Of a stretch of 64,000 nucleotides of DNA, positions 39,202 to 48,257 are shown piece after piece (position 1 is the stretch's first letter; each line of letters begins with the position of its first letter). A model generated the notes under the pieces. It had not been told where the DNA came from. It saw only the letters and a list, made by a program, of their open reading frames with translations, and searched no databases. This DNA is from Streptomyces marincola. Lineage in GTDB: Bacteria > Actinomycetota > Actinomycetes > Streptomycetales > Streptomycetaceae. The stretch is from positions 4,049,001 to 4,113,000 of the forward strand of contig NZ_CP084541.1 of NCBI RefSeq assembly GCF_020410765.1. The letters run 5' to 3'. Position numbers and translations under genes: made by a program.

Positions 39202-40161
39202 ATGGACGTGGCCGACGTCGCCGTGCGCGTGCTCGCCGTGCTGCTCGCGTTCCTGCTGCTGCCCCTGCTCGTCGGGCAGGGCGAGCACAAGGTGATGGCC
39301 CACATGCAGGGCCGCGTCGGGCCCATGCATGCGGGCGGTTTCCACGGCTGGGCCCAACTGGTCGCCGACGGCGTGAAGTTCGTGCAGAAGGAGGACACCG
39401 TCCCGGCCGGCGCCGACCGCCGGATCTTCCAGCTCGCGCCCGCCGTCGCGCTCGTGCCCTACCTGATCGTGCTCGTCGCCATCCCGATCGGCCCCGACGG
39501 CATGGTCGGGCAGGTCGTGGACGCGGGCATCTTCTTCGTGCTCGCCGTCCTCGGCGTCGGCGTCCTCGGCTCGCTGATGGGCGGCTGGGCCTCGGCGAAC
39601 AAGTACTCCCTGCTCGGCGGCCTGCGCACCGCCGCCCAGCTCATGGCCTACGAGCTGCCGCTGCTGCTGTCGGCGGCCTCCGTCGCGATGGCCGCCGGAA
39701 CGCTCAGCCTCACCGGCATCCTCGGCGCGTTCGAGTGGTGGTGGCTGCCGTGGCAGCTCGTCGGCGGCCTGGTGTTCTTCACCGCGGGCCTCGCGGAGCT
39801 GCAACGGCCGCCGTTCGACGCGCCCGTCGCCGCCGAGGAGATCGTCTTCGGCGCGTACACCGAGTACAGCGGCCTGCGCTTCGCGTTCTTCCTGCTCGCC
39901 GAGTACGCGGGCATCGTCGTCGTCTCGGCGCTGACCGCGGTGCTGTTCCTCGGCGGCTGGCACGGCCCGTTCGCCGACCAGCTCGGCTGGCTGTGGATGC
40001 TGCTGAAGACCGCCGCGCTGTGCTTCGTCGTCATCTGGGCGCGCGTGGCCTGGCCGCGGCTGCGCGCCGACCAGATCCAGCGGTTCGCGTGGACCGTCCT
40101 CGTCCCGCTCGCCCTCGCCCAGATCGCCCTCACCGGCGTCGTCAAGGTGGTGACCTCATGA
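39202..40161 (+). CDS. nuoH2: NADH-quinone oxidoreductase subunit H, second cluster
   Basis: The 319-residue product has about eight helices and keeps the quinone-site residues: RPPFDAPVAAEEIVF and EYSGLRFAFF. It lacks the proline-rich C-terminal tail of nuoH. The ATG at 39202 directly follows the nuoC2 stop. It overlaps nuoI2 by four bases (ATGA). Confidence 0.95.
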   Translation: MDVADVAVRVLAVLLAFLLLPLLVGQGEHKVMAHMQGRVGPMHAGGFHGWAQLVADGVKFVQKEDTVPAGADRRIFQLAPAVALVPYLIVLVAIPIGPDGMVGQVVDAGIFFVLAVLGVGVLGSLMGGWASANKYSLLGGLRTAAQLMAYELPLLLSAASVAMAAGTLSLTGILGAFEWWWLPWQLVGGLVFFTAGLAELQRPPFDAPVAAEEIVFGAYTEYSGLRFAFFLLAEYAGIVVVSALTAVLFLGGWHGPFADQLGWLWMLLKTAALCFVVIWARVAWPRLRADQIQRFAWTVLVPLALAQIALTGVVKVVTS

Positions 40162-40673
40162 GCTTCGGGTCCGGACTCGCCAAGGGGCTGGCCGTCACGT
40201 TCCGCACGATGACGCGGCGCGCGGTCACCCGGCAGTACCCGGAGGAGCAGCCCCTGCTGCCGCCGCGCAGCCGGGGCGTGATCGCGCTGTTCGAGGAGAA
40301 CTGCACCGTCTGCATGCTCTGCGCGCGCGAGTGCCCGGACTGGTGCATCTACATCGACTCCCACAAGGAGACGCTGCCCCCGGCCGCGCCCGGCGGGCGC
40401 GAGCGCAGCCGCAACGTCCTGGACCGTTTCGCCATCGACTTCTCGCTGTGCATGTACTGCGGGATCTGCGTCGAGGTCTGCCCGTTCGACGCCCTCTTCT
40501 GGTCGCCCGAGTTCGAGTACGCGGAAACGGACATCCGCGACCTCACCCACGAACGCGACCGGCTGCGGGCCTGGATGTGGACCGTGCCCGAGCCGCCGCC
40601 GCTCGACGACGCGGCCGAGGAGCCCAAGGAGGTCGCCGCGGCCAGGAAAGCGGCGGAACGGGAGGGCGCGTGA
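40158..40673 (+). CDS. nuoI2: NADH-quinone oxidoreductase subunit I, second cluster
   Basis: The 171-residue product has both 4Fe-4S motifs (CTVCMLCARECP and CMYCGICVEVCP) intact, so electrons can still reach N2 in NuoB2. It is shorter than nuoI, mostly at the C-terminus. ATG 40158 overlaps nuoH2, and the stop overlaps nuoJ2 by GTGA. In the absence of NuoE, F and G, NuoI2 is the natural docking point for a ferredoxin-like donor, as in photosynthetic NDH-1; this is an inference. Confidence 0.95.
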   Translation: MSFGSGLAKGLAVTFRTMTRRAVTRQYPEEQPLLPPRSRGVIALFEENCTVCMLCARECPDWCIYIDSHKETLPPAAPGGRERSRNVLDRFAIDFSLCMYCGICVEVCPFDALFWSPEFEYAETDIRDLTHERDRLRAWMWTVPEPPPLDDAAEEPKEVAAARKAAEREGA

Positions 40674-41233
40674 CCGCCACTCTCGCGGCCGGGGGACTCG
40701 CGGCGGAGGGCAACGCCTACCTCTCGCCCTCGGGGCAGGAGATCGTCTTCGTCCTCGTCGGCCTGGTCGTCCTCGGCGGCGCCGTCCTGTGCGTCACGAG
40801 CAGGCAGTTGGTGCACGCCGCGCTGTGGCTGGTCGTCGCGCTCGGCGGGCTCGCCGTGCAGTACCTGCTGCTGACGGCCGAGTTCGTGGCCTGGGTGCAG
40901 GTGCTGATCTACCTCGGGTCCGTCGTGGTGCTGCTGCTGTTCGGCCTCATGCTCACCAAGGCGCCCATCGGCCCCTCGCCCGACGCCGATTCGCGCAACC
41001 GGCCCGTCGCGCTCGTCGTCGCCCTGGCCGCCGCCGCCACCCTCGTGGTCCTCGTCGTCGACGCCTTCCGCACCGCGTGGATCGACCTCGACACGCCGCA
41101 CGGCGCCTCGGGCCCGGTCGGCGAGAGCCTGTTCCGGCTGTGGGTGCTGCCGTTCGAGGCGCTGTCGGTGCTGCTGCTCGCCGCGCTCATCGGCGCCATC
41201 GTCGTCTCCCGCCGACGGGACGGTGAGTCCTGA
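40670..41233 (+). CDS. nuoJ2: NADH-quinone oxidoreductase subunit J, second cluster
   Basis: The 187-residue product has five helices and the family block FVAWVQVLIYLGSVVVLLLFGLML. It lacks the long tail of nuoJ. GTG 40670 overlaps nuoI2, and the stop shares a base with nuoK2 (TGATG). Confidence 0.94.
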   Translation: MTATLAAGGLAAEGNAYLSPSGQEIVFVLVGLVVLGGAVLCVTSRQLVHAALWLVVALGGLAVQYLLLTAEFVAWVQVLIYLGSVVVLLLFGLMLTKAPIGPSPDADSRNRPVALVVALAAAATLVVLVVDAFRTAWIDLDTPHGASGPVGESLFRLWVLPFEALSVLLLAALIGAIVVSRRRDGES

Positions 41234-41643
41234 TGCACCTCGTCTACCCCGCCGTGCTCTCCGCGCTGCTGTTCTGCGTCGGCCTCTACGGCGTCCTGGC
41301 CCGCCGCAACGCGATCCTGCTGCTGATGTCGGTGGAGCTGATGCTCGCCGCCGTCAGCCTGAACCTGGTCGCCTTCGACGTCTGGCTGCGCGACGAGGCG
41401 CACGCGGGGCAGGTGTTCACCCTGTTCCTCATCGCGCTCGCCGCGGCCGAGATCGGCATCGGCCTGGCCATCGTGCTGCTCGTGTACCGCGAACGCGGCA
41501 CCTCAGCCGTCGACCGCCTGCGCGACCTGCGCGACACCCCCGGCCCCGCCCCGGGGCCCGCCGAGGACCCGGACGGCCCGAACGGCCCGGACGCCGCGAC
41601 CGGCCGGGGCCGCCGGGACCCGACGGAGAAGACCGCCCCGTGA
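41233..41643 (+). CDS. nuoK2: NADH-quinone oxidoreductase subunit K, second cluster
   Basis: The 136-residue product has three helices with the conserved glutamates in SVELMLAAVSLNLVAF and AAAEIGIGLAIVL, and a 36-residue Pro/Gly/Asp-rich tail not seen in nuoK. The following 100 bases to nuoL2 hold no gene. Confidence 0.93.
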   Translation: MHLVYPAVLSALLFCVGLYGVLARRNAILLLMSVELMLAAVSLNLVAFDVWLRDEAHAGQVFTLFLIALAAAEIGIGLAIVLLVYRERGTSAVDRLRDLRDTPGPAPGPAEDPDGPNGPDAATGRGRRDPTEKTAP

Positions 41644-41743
41644 GGCGCGCCGCCCGGGCCACGCGACCGCCGCGCCCGCCGCGCGGGCCCCGCACGACGA
41701 AGGCCGCGCCCCGCCCGCGCCGGGCCCGACGGGAGACGACACC

Positions 41744-43651
41744 GTGACCACCGCAACCGCCGCCGTCCTCGTGCCGCTGCTGCCACTGGCCGCCGCGGTC
41801 GCCATCCTGCTCACCGGGCGCCGCGCCCCCGGCTACGTCCGGCCGCTCGCCGTCCTCCCCACGCTGGCCGCCGCCGCGCTCGCCGTCCTGGTCGCCACCC
41901 GCCAGGCCGACGAGGAGCCCGTCCGGGCCGCCACCCGCCTCGCCCCCACGGGCAACGACGCGCTGCCCATCGAACTCGCCCTGAACATCGACGGGTTCGC
42001 CGCCCTCGTCGCGGTCCTCGTGACCCTCGTCGCGACCTGCGTCCAGCTGTACTCGACCAGCTACCTGCGCGAGGACGCCCGTTACCCCTCCTACGCGGCG
42101 CTCGTCTCCCTGTTCACCGCCGCGATGCTCCTAGTCGTCCTCACCGACGACCTCGTCGTGCTGCTCGTCGGCTGGGAGGTCATGGGCATCTGCTCGTACT
42201 TCCTCATCGGCCACCACTGGGAGACGCCGGCCGCCCGCGCCGCGTCCCTCAAGGCGTTCCTCGTCACCAAGCTCGGCGACGTCCCGTTCCTCATCGGCAT
42301 CATCGCGCTCGCCGCCGACGCCGGGACGTTCCGCATCAGCGGCATCACCACCGCCCTCACCTCCCCGCTCGCCCCCGGCGGCCTCGACCACCCCACGCTG
42401 ATCGCGCTGCTCCTGCTCGCCGGCGTCGCGGGCAAGTCCGCGCAGGTCCCGCTGCACACGTGGCTGCCCGACGCCATGGCGGGCCCCACCCCGGTGTCCG
42501 CGCTCATCCACGCCGCCACCATGGTCGCCGCCGGCGTCTACTTCGTGGCCCGCCTGCTGCCCGTGTTCGCCGCGTCCGAGGCCGCCCTGCTCGTCCTCGC
42601 CGTCGTCGCCGCGCTCACCATGCTCGGCTCCGCGCTCGCCGCCCTCGCCCAGGACGACCTCAAACGCGTCCTCGCCCACTCGACGATCGGCCAGCTCGGC
42701 CTCATGACCGGCGCGCTCGCCGTCGCCGACCGCGAGGCCGCCGTCTTCCACCTGCTGACGCACGGCGTGTTCAAGGCCCTGCTGTTCCTGGCCGCCGGCG
42801 TCCTCATCCACGCCGCCGGCACCGGCTCCCTCACCGCGCTCGCCCGGCTGCGCGGCCTGGCGCGGCACGCGCCGGACGCCTACTGGGCCATGACGATCGG
42901 CCTGCTCGCGCTGGCCGCCGTTCCGCCGTTCTCCGGCTTCTTCTCCAAGGAGGCCGTCCTCGGCGCCGCCGAGCACGCCGCGCTCGACCCCGCGCCCGGC
43001 GTGCCCGCCGCCGCGGGGTGGACCGTGCTCGTGGCCGGCCTCGCCACCGCCCTGCTCACCGCCGCCTACGCCGCCAGGCTGTGGCTGGTCGCCTTCCACG
43101 ACCCGGCCCGCACCCGCGCGGAAACCTTGCCCGCCCACGAGCCGACCGGGCCCGCGACCACCGCCGTGCTGTGGCTGCTCGCCGTGCCCGCCCTGGCCCT
43201 GGGGCCCGCCTACCTGGTGCTGCCCGACTGGCTCGACGGCGGCGACCTCGCGCCCACCCTCGCCACATCGGCGCTCGCCACCTGCGCCGCGCTCGCCGGA
43301 GGCGTCGCCGCCTGGGCCGCCTGGCGCCGCGCCGACGAGGACGGGCGCCCGGCCGATCCGGCCCCCGCCCTGCTCGGCCCGCTGCACCGGCACGCCGCCG
43401 CCGGCTTCCACCTCGACGCCGCCTGGTCAGCGGCGTTCGCGCGCCCCACCCGGGCAGCCGCCCGGCTCGTCCGCTTCCTCGACCACGCCGTCGTCGAGAC
43501 CTACGTCCGCGGCGCGGCCGGGGCGCCAAGCCTGCTCGGCGCGCTGACCCGCAGGGCCCAGACCGGCAACGTCCAGACCTACCTGAGCGTGCTGGCCGCG
43601 GGCGCACTCGTGCTCGCCGTCGCCGCCGTGACCGCCGCAGCCGGAGAGTGA
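41744..43651 (+). CDS. nuoL2: NADH-quinone oxidoreductase subunit L, second cluster
   Basis: The 635-residue product has about 15 helices and the pump signatures LVGWEVMGICSYFLIG and WLPDAMAGPTPVSALIHAATMVAAG. Conserved lysines and the lateral-helix region are present, so it looks functional as a proton translocator. GTG 41744 follows GGGAG. It is separated from nuoK2 by 100 bases, the only sizable gap in this operon, and from nuoM2 by 4 bases. Confidence 0.94.
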   Translation: MTTATAAVLVPLLPLAAAVAILLTGRRAPGYVRPLAVLPTLAAAALAVLVATRQADEEPVRAATRLAPTGNDALPIELALNIDGFAALVAVLVTLVATCVQLYSTSYLREDARYPSYAALVSLFTAAMLLVVLTDDLVVLLVGWEVMGICSYFLIGHHWETPAARAASLKAFLVTKLGDVPFLIGIIALAADAGTFRISGITTALTSPLAPGGLDHPTLIALLLLAGVAGKSAQVPLHTWLPDAMAGPTPVSALIHAATMVAAGVYFVARLLPVFAASEAALLVLAVVAALTMLGSALAALAQDDLKRVLAHSTIGQLGLMTGALAVADREAAVFHLLTHGVFKALLFLAAGVLIHAAGTGSLTALARLRGLARHAPDAYWAMTIGLLALAAVPPFSGFFSKEAVLGAAEHAALDPAPGVPAAAGWTVLVAGLATALLTAAYAARLWLVAFHDPARTRAETLPAHEPTGPATTAVLWLLAVPALALGPAYLVLPDWLDGGDLAPTLATSALATCAALAGGVAAWAAWRRADEDGRPADPAPALLGPLHRHAAAGFHLDAAWSAAFARPTRAAARLVRFLDHAVVETYVRGAAGAPSLLGALTRRAQTGNVQTYLSVLAAGALVLAVAAVTAAAGE

Positions 43652-43655
43652 TGCC

Positions 43656-45194
43656 GTGATCCCGCTGAACGACGCCGCGACGCAGGCGCTCCTGCTCGCC
43701 CTCGTCGTGCTGCCGCTCCTCGGCTCGGCCGCCGTCCTGCTGCCGCGCGCCCCCGCGTGGCTCGGCACCGCCGTCACCGGCGCCGTGCTGGCCGCCGCGC
43801 TGCTGCTGGCCGCCGCGTTCGACCACGACCGGCCGGGCGAGATCCAGGCCGAGACCGACGTCAGCTGGATCCCCGCGCTCGGCGTCCGCCTGCACCTCGG
43901 CGTCGACGGCATCTCGCTGCCGCTGATCGTGCTGACCGCGCTGCTCACGTTCCTGTGCGCGCTGCACGTCCGCGCCCGGCCGCCGGCCGGACCGCGCCCC
44001 GACGCGTTCGTCTCGCTCCTGCTGCTGCTCCAGGCGGGCACGCTGGCCACGTTCGCCGCGCTCGACCTGCTGCTGTTCTTCCTCGCCTTCGAGACCGTGC
44101 TCGTCCCCATGTACTTCCTCATCGCCCGCTGGGGCGGCCAGGGGCGGGAGCGGGCCGCGTGGCGCTTCGTGCTCTACACGATGCTCGGCTCCGTCGTGAT
44201 GCTCCTCGGCCTGCTGCTCCTCGGCGTGCAGGGCGGCACGTTCGACATGGTGGAGCTGGCCCGCGCCCACGGCGACGGCATCGGCCACGGCACGCAGGTG
44301 CTCGCCGTCCTCGCCATCGGCATCGGGCTCGCCGTCAAGACCCCGATGTGGCCGCTGCACAGCTGGCTGCCCGACGCCCACACCGCCGCGCCCACCACCG
44401 GCTCCGTGCTGCTGGCCGGCGTGCTGCTGAAGATGGGCACCTACGGGCTGGTCCGCATCGCCGTGCCCATGGCCCCCGACGGCATGGAGACGCTCGCGCC
44501 CTACCTCGGCGCGTTCGCCGTCACCGGCATCGTGTACGGGTCGCTGGTGTGCCTCGCGCTCGCCAGGGCGGGCGCGGGCGGCGACCTCAAACGGCTCATC
44601 GCCTACTCCTCCGTCGGCCACATGGGCTTCGTGCTGCTCGGCATCGCCACCCTCACCCGCACCGGCGTGAACGGCGCGCTGTTCGCCAACATCGCCCACG
44701 GCCTCATCACCGGCCTGCTGTTCTTCCTCGTCGGCGCGCTGAAGGAACGCACCGGCAGCACCGACCTCGACGCGCTCGCAGGAACGGGCGGCGCCGCGCT
44801 GTACGGGCGCGCGCCCCGGTTCGGCGGGCTGCTCGCGTTCGCCGCCGTCGCCTCGCTCGGGCTGCCGGGGCTCGCCGGGTTCTGGGGGGAACTGCTCGCG
44901 ATGCTCGGCGCGTTCCACCCGGCCGACGGGCTCAGCAGGCCCGCGTTCCTCACCTACCTCGCCGTCGCCGCGTTCGGCACCCTGCTGACCGCCGCCTACC
45001 TGCTGATCGTCGTGCGCCGCGTCTGCATGGGCGACCGGCCGGGCGCCGGCGCGCTGCCCGACCTACGCCGCGTCGAGTACGCCGCCTTCGCGCCGCTCGC
45101 GGCGCTCACCGTGCTGGCCGGTCTGTGGCCCGCGGTGCTGCTCGACCTCACAGAACCCGCGGTGCGCGCACTGCTGCCGGGAGCCGTCCGATGA
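43656..45194 (+). CDS. nuoM2: NADH-quinone oxidoreductase subunit M, second cluster
   Basis: The 512-residue product has about 14 helices. The glutamate in FFLAFETVLVPMYFLIARWG and the motif KTPMWPLHSWLPDAHTAAPT are intact. GTG 43656 lies 4 bases after nuoL2. It overlaps nuoN2 by ATGA. Confidence 0.94.
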   Translation: MIPLNDAATQALLLALVVLPLLGSAAVLLPRAPAWLGTAVTGAVLAAALLLAAAFDHDRPGEIQAETDVSWIPALGVRLHLGVDGISLPLIVLTALLTFLCALHVRARPPAGPRPDAFVSLLLLLQAGTLATFAALDLLLFFLAFETVLVPMYFLIARWGGQGRERAAWRFVLYTMLGSVVMLLGLLLLGVQGGTFDMVELARAHGDGIGHGTQVLAVLAIGIGLAVKTPMWPLHSWLPDAHTAAPTTGSVLLAGVLLKMGTYGLVRIAVPMAPDGMETLAPYLGAFAVTGIVYGSLVCLALARAGAGGDLKRLIAYSSVGHMGFVLLGIATLTRTGVNGALFANIAHGLITGLLFFLVGALKERTGSTDLDALAGTGGAALYGRAPRFGGLLAFAAVASLGLPGLAGFWGELLAMLGAFHPADGLSRPAFLTYLAVAAFGTLLTAAYLLIVVRRVCMGDRPGAGALPDLRRVEYAAFAPLAALTVLAGLWPAVLLDLTEPAVRALLPGAVR

Positions 45195-46684
45195 ACCTCG
45201 TGCAGTCCGTCGAGTGGGCCGTCATCGCGCCGCCGCTCATCGCCGCGGTCGCCGCCGTCGCCGTGCTCGTCGCCGACCTGTTCCTGCCCGCCGACCGCAA
45301 GACGCTGCTCGTCTGGCCGGCCGCGGGCGGCCTCGCGCTCGCCGCGCTGGCCCTGCTGCCGCTGCGCGCGGGCGACCGGGCCACGTTCTGCCTGCCCGAC
45401 GGCGCGGCGCTGTGCGCGTACGAGGCCGACCGGTTCGCGCTCGCGGTGCAGCTGCTCGTACTCGGCGGCGCGTTCCTCGCCGTGCTGATCTCGGTGCCCG
45501 AGATCGCGGCGGGCCGGATGCCCGCAGGCGAGTTCTGGTTCCTGCTGCTGTCCTCGGCCGCGGGCGCCGCGCTGCTGCCCGCCGCGCGCGACTTCGCGAC
45601 GCTGGTCGTCGCCCTCGAAGTCGCCACGCTGCCCGCGTACGCGCTGGTCGCGCTGCGCAGGGGCACGGGCGCCGAGGCCGCCCTGAAGTTCTTCCTGACC
45701 TCCGTGACCGCGACCGCCGTCACGCTGCTCGGCATCGGCTTCGTGTACGCGGCCTCGGGCGGCCTGTTCTTCGCGCAGGTCGCCGACGGGCTCGCGGACG
45801 CCGACCCCGCGCTCGCCACCCTCGCGGACGCCGGGGTCGCCCTCACGCTCGTCGGCTTCGCGTTCAAGACGGCGGCCGTGCCGTTCCACTTCTGGGTGCA
45901 GGAGACCTACCTCGGCGCGCCGCTGCCCGTGGCCGGCTACCTCTCCGTCGTCGGCAAGGCCGCGGGCCTCGCCGGGCTCATCCTCGTCACCACCCGGGCG
46001 TTCCCCGGCCACGACGGCCTGTGGGGCCCGGCCGTGGCCGTGCTCGCCGGGCTCACCATGACCGCGGGGAACGCCGCCGCCGTGCGCACCGACCCGCGGG
46101 CCCCGCACAGCGCGGTCAGGCTCCTGGCCTGGTCCTCGGTCGGGCAGGCCGGCTACCTGCTGGTGCCGATCGCCGCGGCGGCCGGAACCGGCGAGGGCGC
46201 GGGGGCCACCGTGGCCTACGCGCTGATGTACGGCGCCGTGAACCTCGGCGCCTTCGCCGTCGCCGCGCACGTCGCGCGGGAGCACCCGGCGCACCGGATC
46301 GAGGACTACCGAGGGCTGTGGGAACGCCGGCCGGCCGCCGCGCTCGCCCTCGGCTTCTTCCTGCTGTGCCTCGCGGGGCTGCCGCCCGGGGTCATCGGCC
46401 TGTTCGCCAAGGCCGCGGTGTTCGAGACGGCCGTGGACGCGGGGCTCGGCGTGCTCGCGGTGGTCATGGCGGTCAACGTGGCCGCCGCCCTGTACTACTA
46501 CCTGCGCTGGACGGCGCTCCTCTTCCGGCCCGCGGCGCCCGCGTCGGCGCCCGCTCCCTCGGAGGGGGCGCGGACGCCCGCGCGGGCGCTCACCGGGGCC
46601 GTCGCCGTGGCCGCCGCGGTGGGGCTCACCCTGTCGGCCGCCCCGCAGCTGGTGCTGACGTTCGCCTCGGGCACTCTCCCTTAG
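45191..46684 (+). CDS. nuoN2: NADH-quinone oxidoreductase subunit N, second cluster
   Basis: The 497-residue product has about 14 helices, with blocks VVALEVATLPAYALVALRRG and PFHFWVQETYLGAPLPVAGY. ATG 45191 overlaps nuoM2. It is the last gene of the cluster. Each of the three antiporter-like subunits is present, so proton pumping should be retained even though the NADH-input module is missing. Confidence 0.94.
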   Translation: MNLVQSVEWAVIAPPLIAAVAAVAVLVADLFLPADRKTLLVWPAAGGLALAALALLPLRAGDRATFCLPDGAALCAYEADRFALAVQLLVLGGAFLAVLISVPEIAAGRMPAGEFWFLLLSSAAGAALLPAARDFATLVVALEVATLPAYALVALRRGTGAEAALKFFLTSVTATAVTLLGIGFVYAASGGLFFAQVADGLADADPALATLADAGVALTLVGFAFKTAAVPFHFWVQETYLGAPLPVAGYLSVVGKAAGLAGLILVTTRAFPGHDGLWGPAVAVLAGLTMTAGNAAAVRTDPRAPHSAVRLLAWSSVGQAGYLLVPIAAAAGTGEGAGATVAYALMYGAVNLGAFAVAAHVAREHPAHRIEDYRGLWERRPAAALALGFFLLCLAGLPPGVIGLFAKAAVFETAVDAGLGVLAVVMAVNVAAALYYYLRWTALLFRPAAPASAPAPSEGARTPARALTGAVAVAAAVGLTLSAAPQLVLTFASGTLP

Positions 46685-46710
46685 ACGCGGCGGGGGCCGG
46701 TACGCCTGAC

Positions 46711-46733
46711 ACGGGGGAACGGTTTTCTCCCGT
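46711..46733. terminator. Possible terminator after nuoN2
   Basis: ACGGGGGAA, four bases (CGGT), then TTTCTCCCGT forms an imperfect hairpin 27 bases beyond the nuoN2 stop. It may end the second nuo transcript. Confidence 0.4.
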
Positions 46734-46739
46734 ATGGCG

Positions 46740-46772
46740 TTGTGCACATCGGGAGTGTCCACTGTTAGTGGA
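46740..46772 (+). promoter_or_regulatory. htpX promoter with operator-like palindrome
   Basis: TTGTGC (46740-46745) and TGTTAG (46763-46768), 17 bp apart, resemble -35 and -10 elements. The palindrome TCCACT-GTT-AGTGGA (46758-46772) overlaps the -10. Both are about 60 bp before htpX. The protein that would bind is not known. Confidence 0.4.
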
Positions 46773-46833
46773 GAAACCCAGACAACCGAGTCCATCCGGG
46801 CACCCCCACACTGCGCAACCTGGAGGGCACACC

Positions 46834-47700
46834 GTGCACCGCCGCCGGCACAACGGACTGAAAACCGCCGCACTGCTGGGCGGCATGTCCGCACTGATCA
46901 TCGTCATCGGCAGCTTCTTCGGCCGCGCCGGGCTGGTCATCGCCCTGGTGATCGCCCTGGCCACGAACGGCTACGCCTACTGGAACAGCGACCGGATCGC
47001 CCTCCGCTCCATGCGCGCCCGGCCGGTCAGCGAGTTCGAGGCGCCGCAGCTCTACCGCATGGTCCGCGAGCTGGCCGGGCAGGCCAGGGCGCCCATGCCC
47101 CGCCTGTACATCTCGCCGACCGAGGCGCCCAACGCGTTCGCCACCGGGCGCAACCCGCGCAACGCGGCCGTCTGCTGCACCGAGGGCATCCTGCGCCTCC
47201 TCGACGAGCGCGAGCTGCGCGGCGTCATCGGCCACGAGCTGAGCCACGTGTACAACCGCGACATCCTCATCTCGTCCGTGGCCGGCGCCATGGCCTCGGT
47301 CATCATGTTCCTGGTCAACTTCGCGTGGCTGCTGCCGTTCGGCCGCGACGACGACGAGGGCGGCCCCGGCATCCTCGGCATGCTGCTCATCCTCATCCTC
47401 GGCCCCGTCGCGGCCTCGCTGATCCGGCTCGCCGTCAGCCGTTCCCGCGAGTACGAGGCGGACGCCTCGGGCGCGCGGCTCACCGGGGACCCGCTGGCCC
47501 TCGCCAGCGCCCTGCGGAAGCTGGAGGCGGGAACGCAGCGGCTGCCGCTGCGCCCCGAGCCGCAGCTTGAGACGGCCAGCCACATGATGATCGCCAACCC
47601 GTTCCGGCGCGGCGAGGGCCTGGCCCGCATGTTCGCCACGCACCCGCCGATGCAGGAGCGCATCACCCGGCTGGAGCGCATGGCGGGCGGCCGTTCCTGA
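46834..47700 (+). CDS. htpX: HtpX-family membrane zinc metalloprotease
   Basis: HtpX removes misfolded membrane proteins. The 288-residue product has two N-terminal membrane helices, the zinc motif H134-E-L-S-H138 followed by VYNRD, two further helices, and the third ligand in SREYEAD (about 206). GTG 46834 follows TGGAGGG; the open frame upstream belongs to nuoN2 in another frame. It lies alone downstream of nuo2 and may serve quality control for membrane complexes; the regulatory palindrome just upstream fits stress control. Confidence 0.93.
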   Translation: MHRRRHNGLKTAALLGGMSALIIVIGSFFGRAGLVIALVIALATNGYAYWNSDRIALRSMRARPVSEFEAPQLYRMVRELAGQARAPMPRLYISPTEAPNAFATGRNPRNAAVCCTEGILRLLDERELRGVIGHELSHVYNRDILISSVAGAMASVIMFLVNFAWLLPFGRDDDEGGPGILGMLLILILGPVAASLIRLAVSRSREYEADASGARLTGDPLALASALRKLEAGTQRLPLRPEPQLETASHMMIANPFRRGEGLARMFATHPPMQERITRLERMAGGRS

Positions 47701-47783
47701 CGGCTCCGCTCCGGGACACCTCGGGGGAGCCCTCGTGCCCGCGGGGGATGCGCCGGACGGCGCGGCGGCCCCATGCTGGAGGG

Positions 47784-48191
47784 GTGAAGACGCTCCTCAA
47801 TGTCATCTGGCTCATCTTCTCCGGGCTGTGGATGGCCCTCGGCTACGCGCTGGCCGGGCTCATCTGCTTCGTCCTCGTCGTCACCATCCCGTTCGGCATC
47901 GCGTGCTTCCGCATCGCGCGCTACGCCCTGTGGCCGTTCGGCAACCGGGTCACCGACCGGGCGGACGCCGGGCTGGCCTCGGGGGTCGGGAACGTCATCT
48001 GGTTCATCGTCGCCGGGATCTGGATCACGATCGGCCACGTCCTCGCGGGCGTCGCGTTCTGCCTGACGATCATCGGCATCCCGTTCGGCATCGCCCACTT
48101 CAAGATGATCCCGGTCTCCCTGATGCCACTCGGCCGGCGCATCGTGCCGTCCTCGGCGCCCGACGCCTACCCCCACTACCGCTGGGGATGA
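47784..48191 (+). CDS. YccF domain protein
   Basis: The 135-residue product has two copies of a hydrophobic YccF unit, each with an IPFGIA motif (TIPFGIACFRIARYALWPFG and IIGIPFGIAHFKMIPVSLMPLG). Its role is unknown. GTG 47784 is chosen because the residues MKTLLNVIWLIF match the family's usual start; the GGAGGG abuts the GTG, which is unusually close. The hairpin at 48201 ends its transcript. Confidence 0.85.
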   Translation: MKTLLNVIWLIFSGLWMALGYALAGLICFVLVVTIPFGIACFRIARYALWPFGNRVTDRADAGLASGVGNVIWFIVAGIWITIGHVLAGVAFCLTIIGIPFGIAHFKMIPVSLMPLGRRIVPSSAPDAYPHYRWG

Positions 48192-48200
48192 GACACGAAG

Positions 48201-48230
48201 AACCCGCGGAAGAGCACCTCGCGGGTTTTT
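48201..48230 (+). terminator. Rho-independent terminator after yccF
   Basis: AACCCGCG (48201-48208) and CGCGGGTT (48220-48227) form a perfect 8-bp stem with an 11-base loop, followed by a run of T residues. Confidence 0.85.
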
Positions 48231-48257
48231 CGCGTTCGCGAATGGCCGCTCGCGCGC

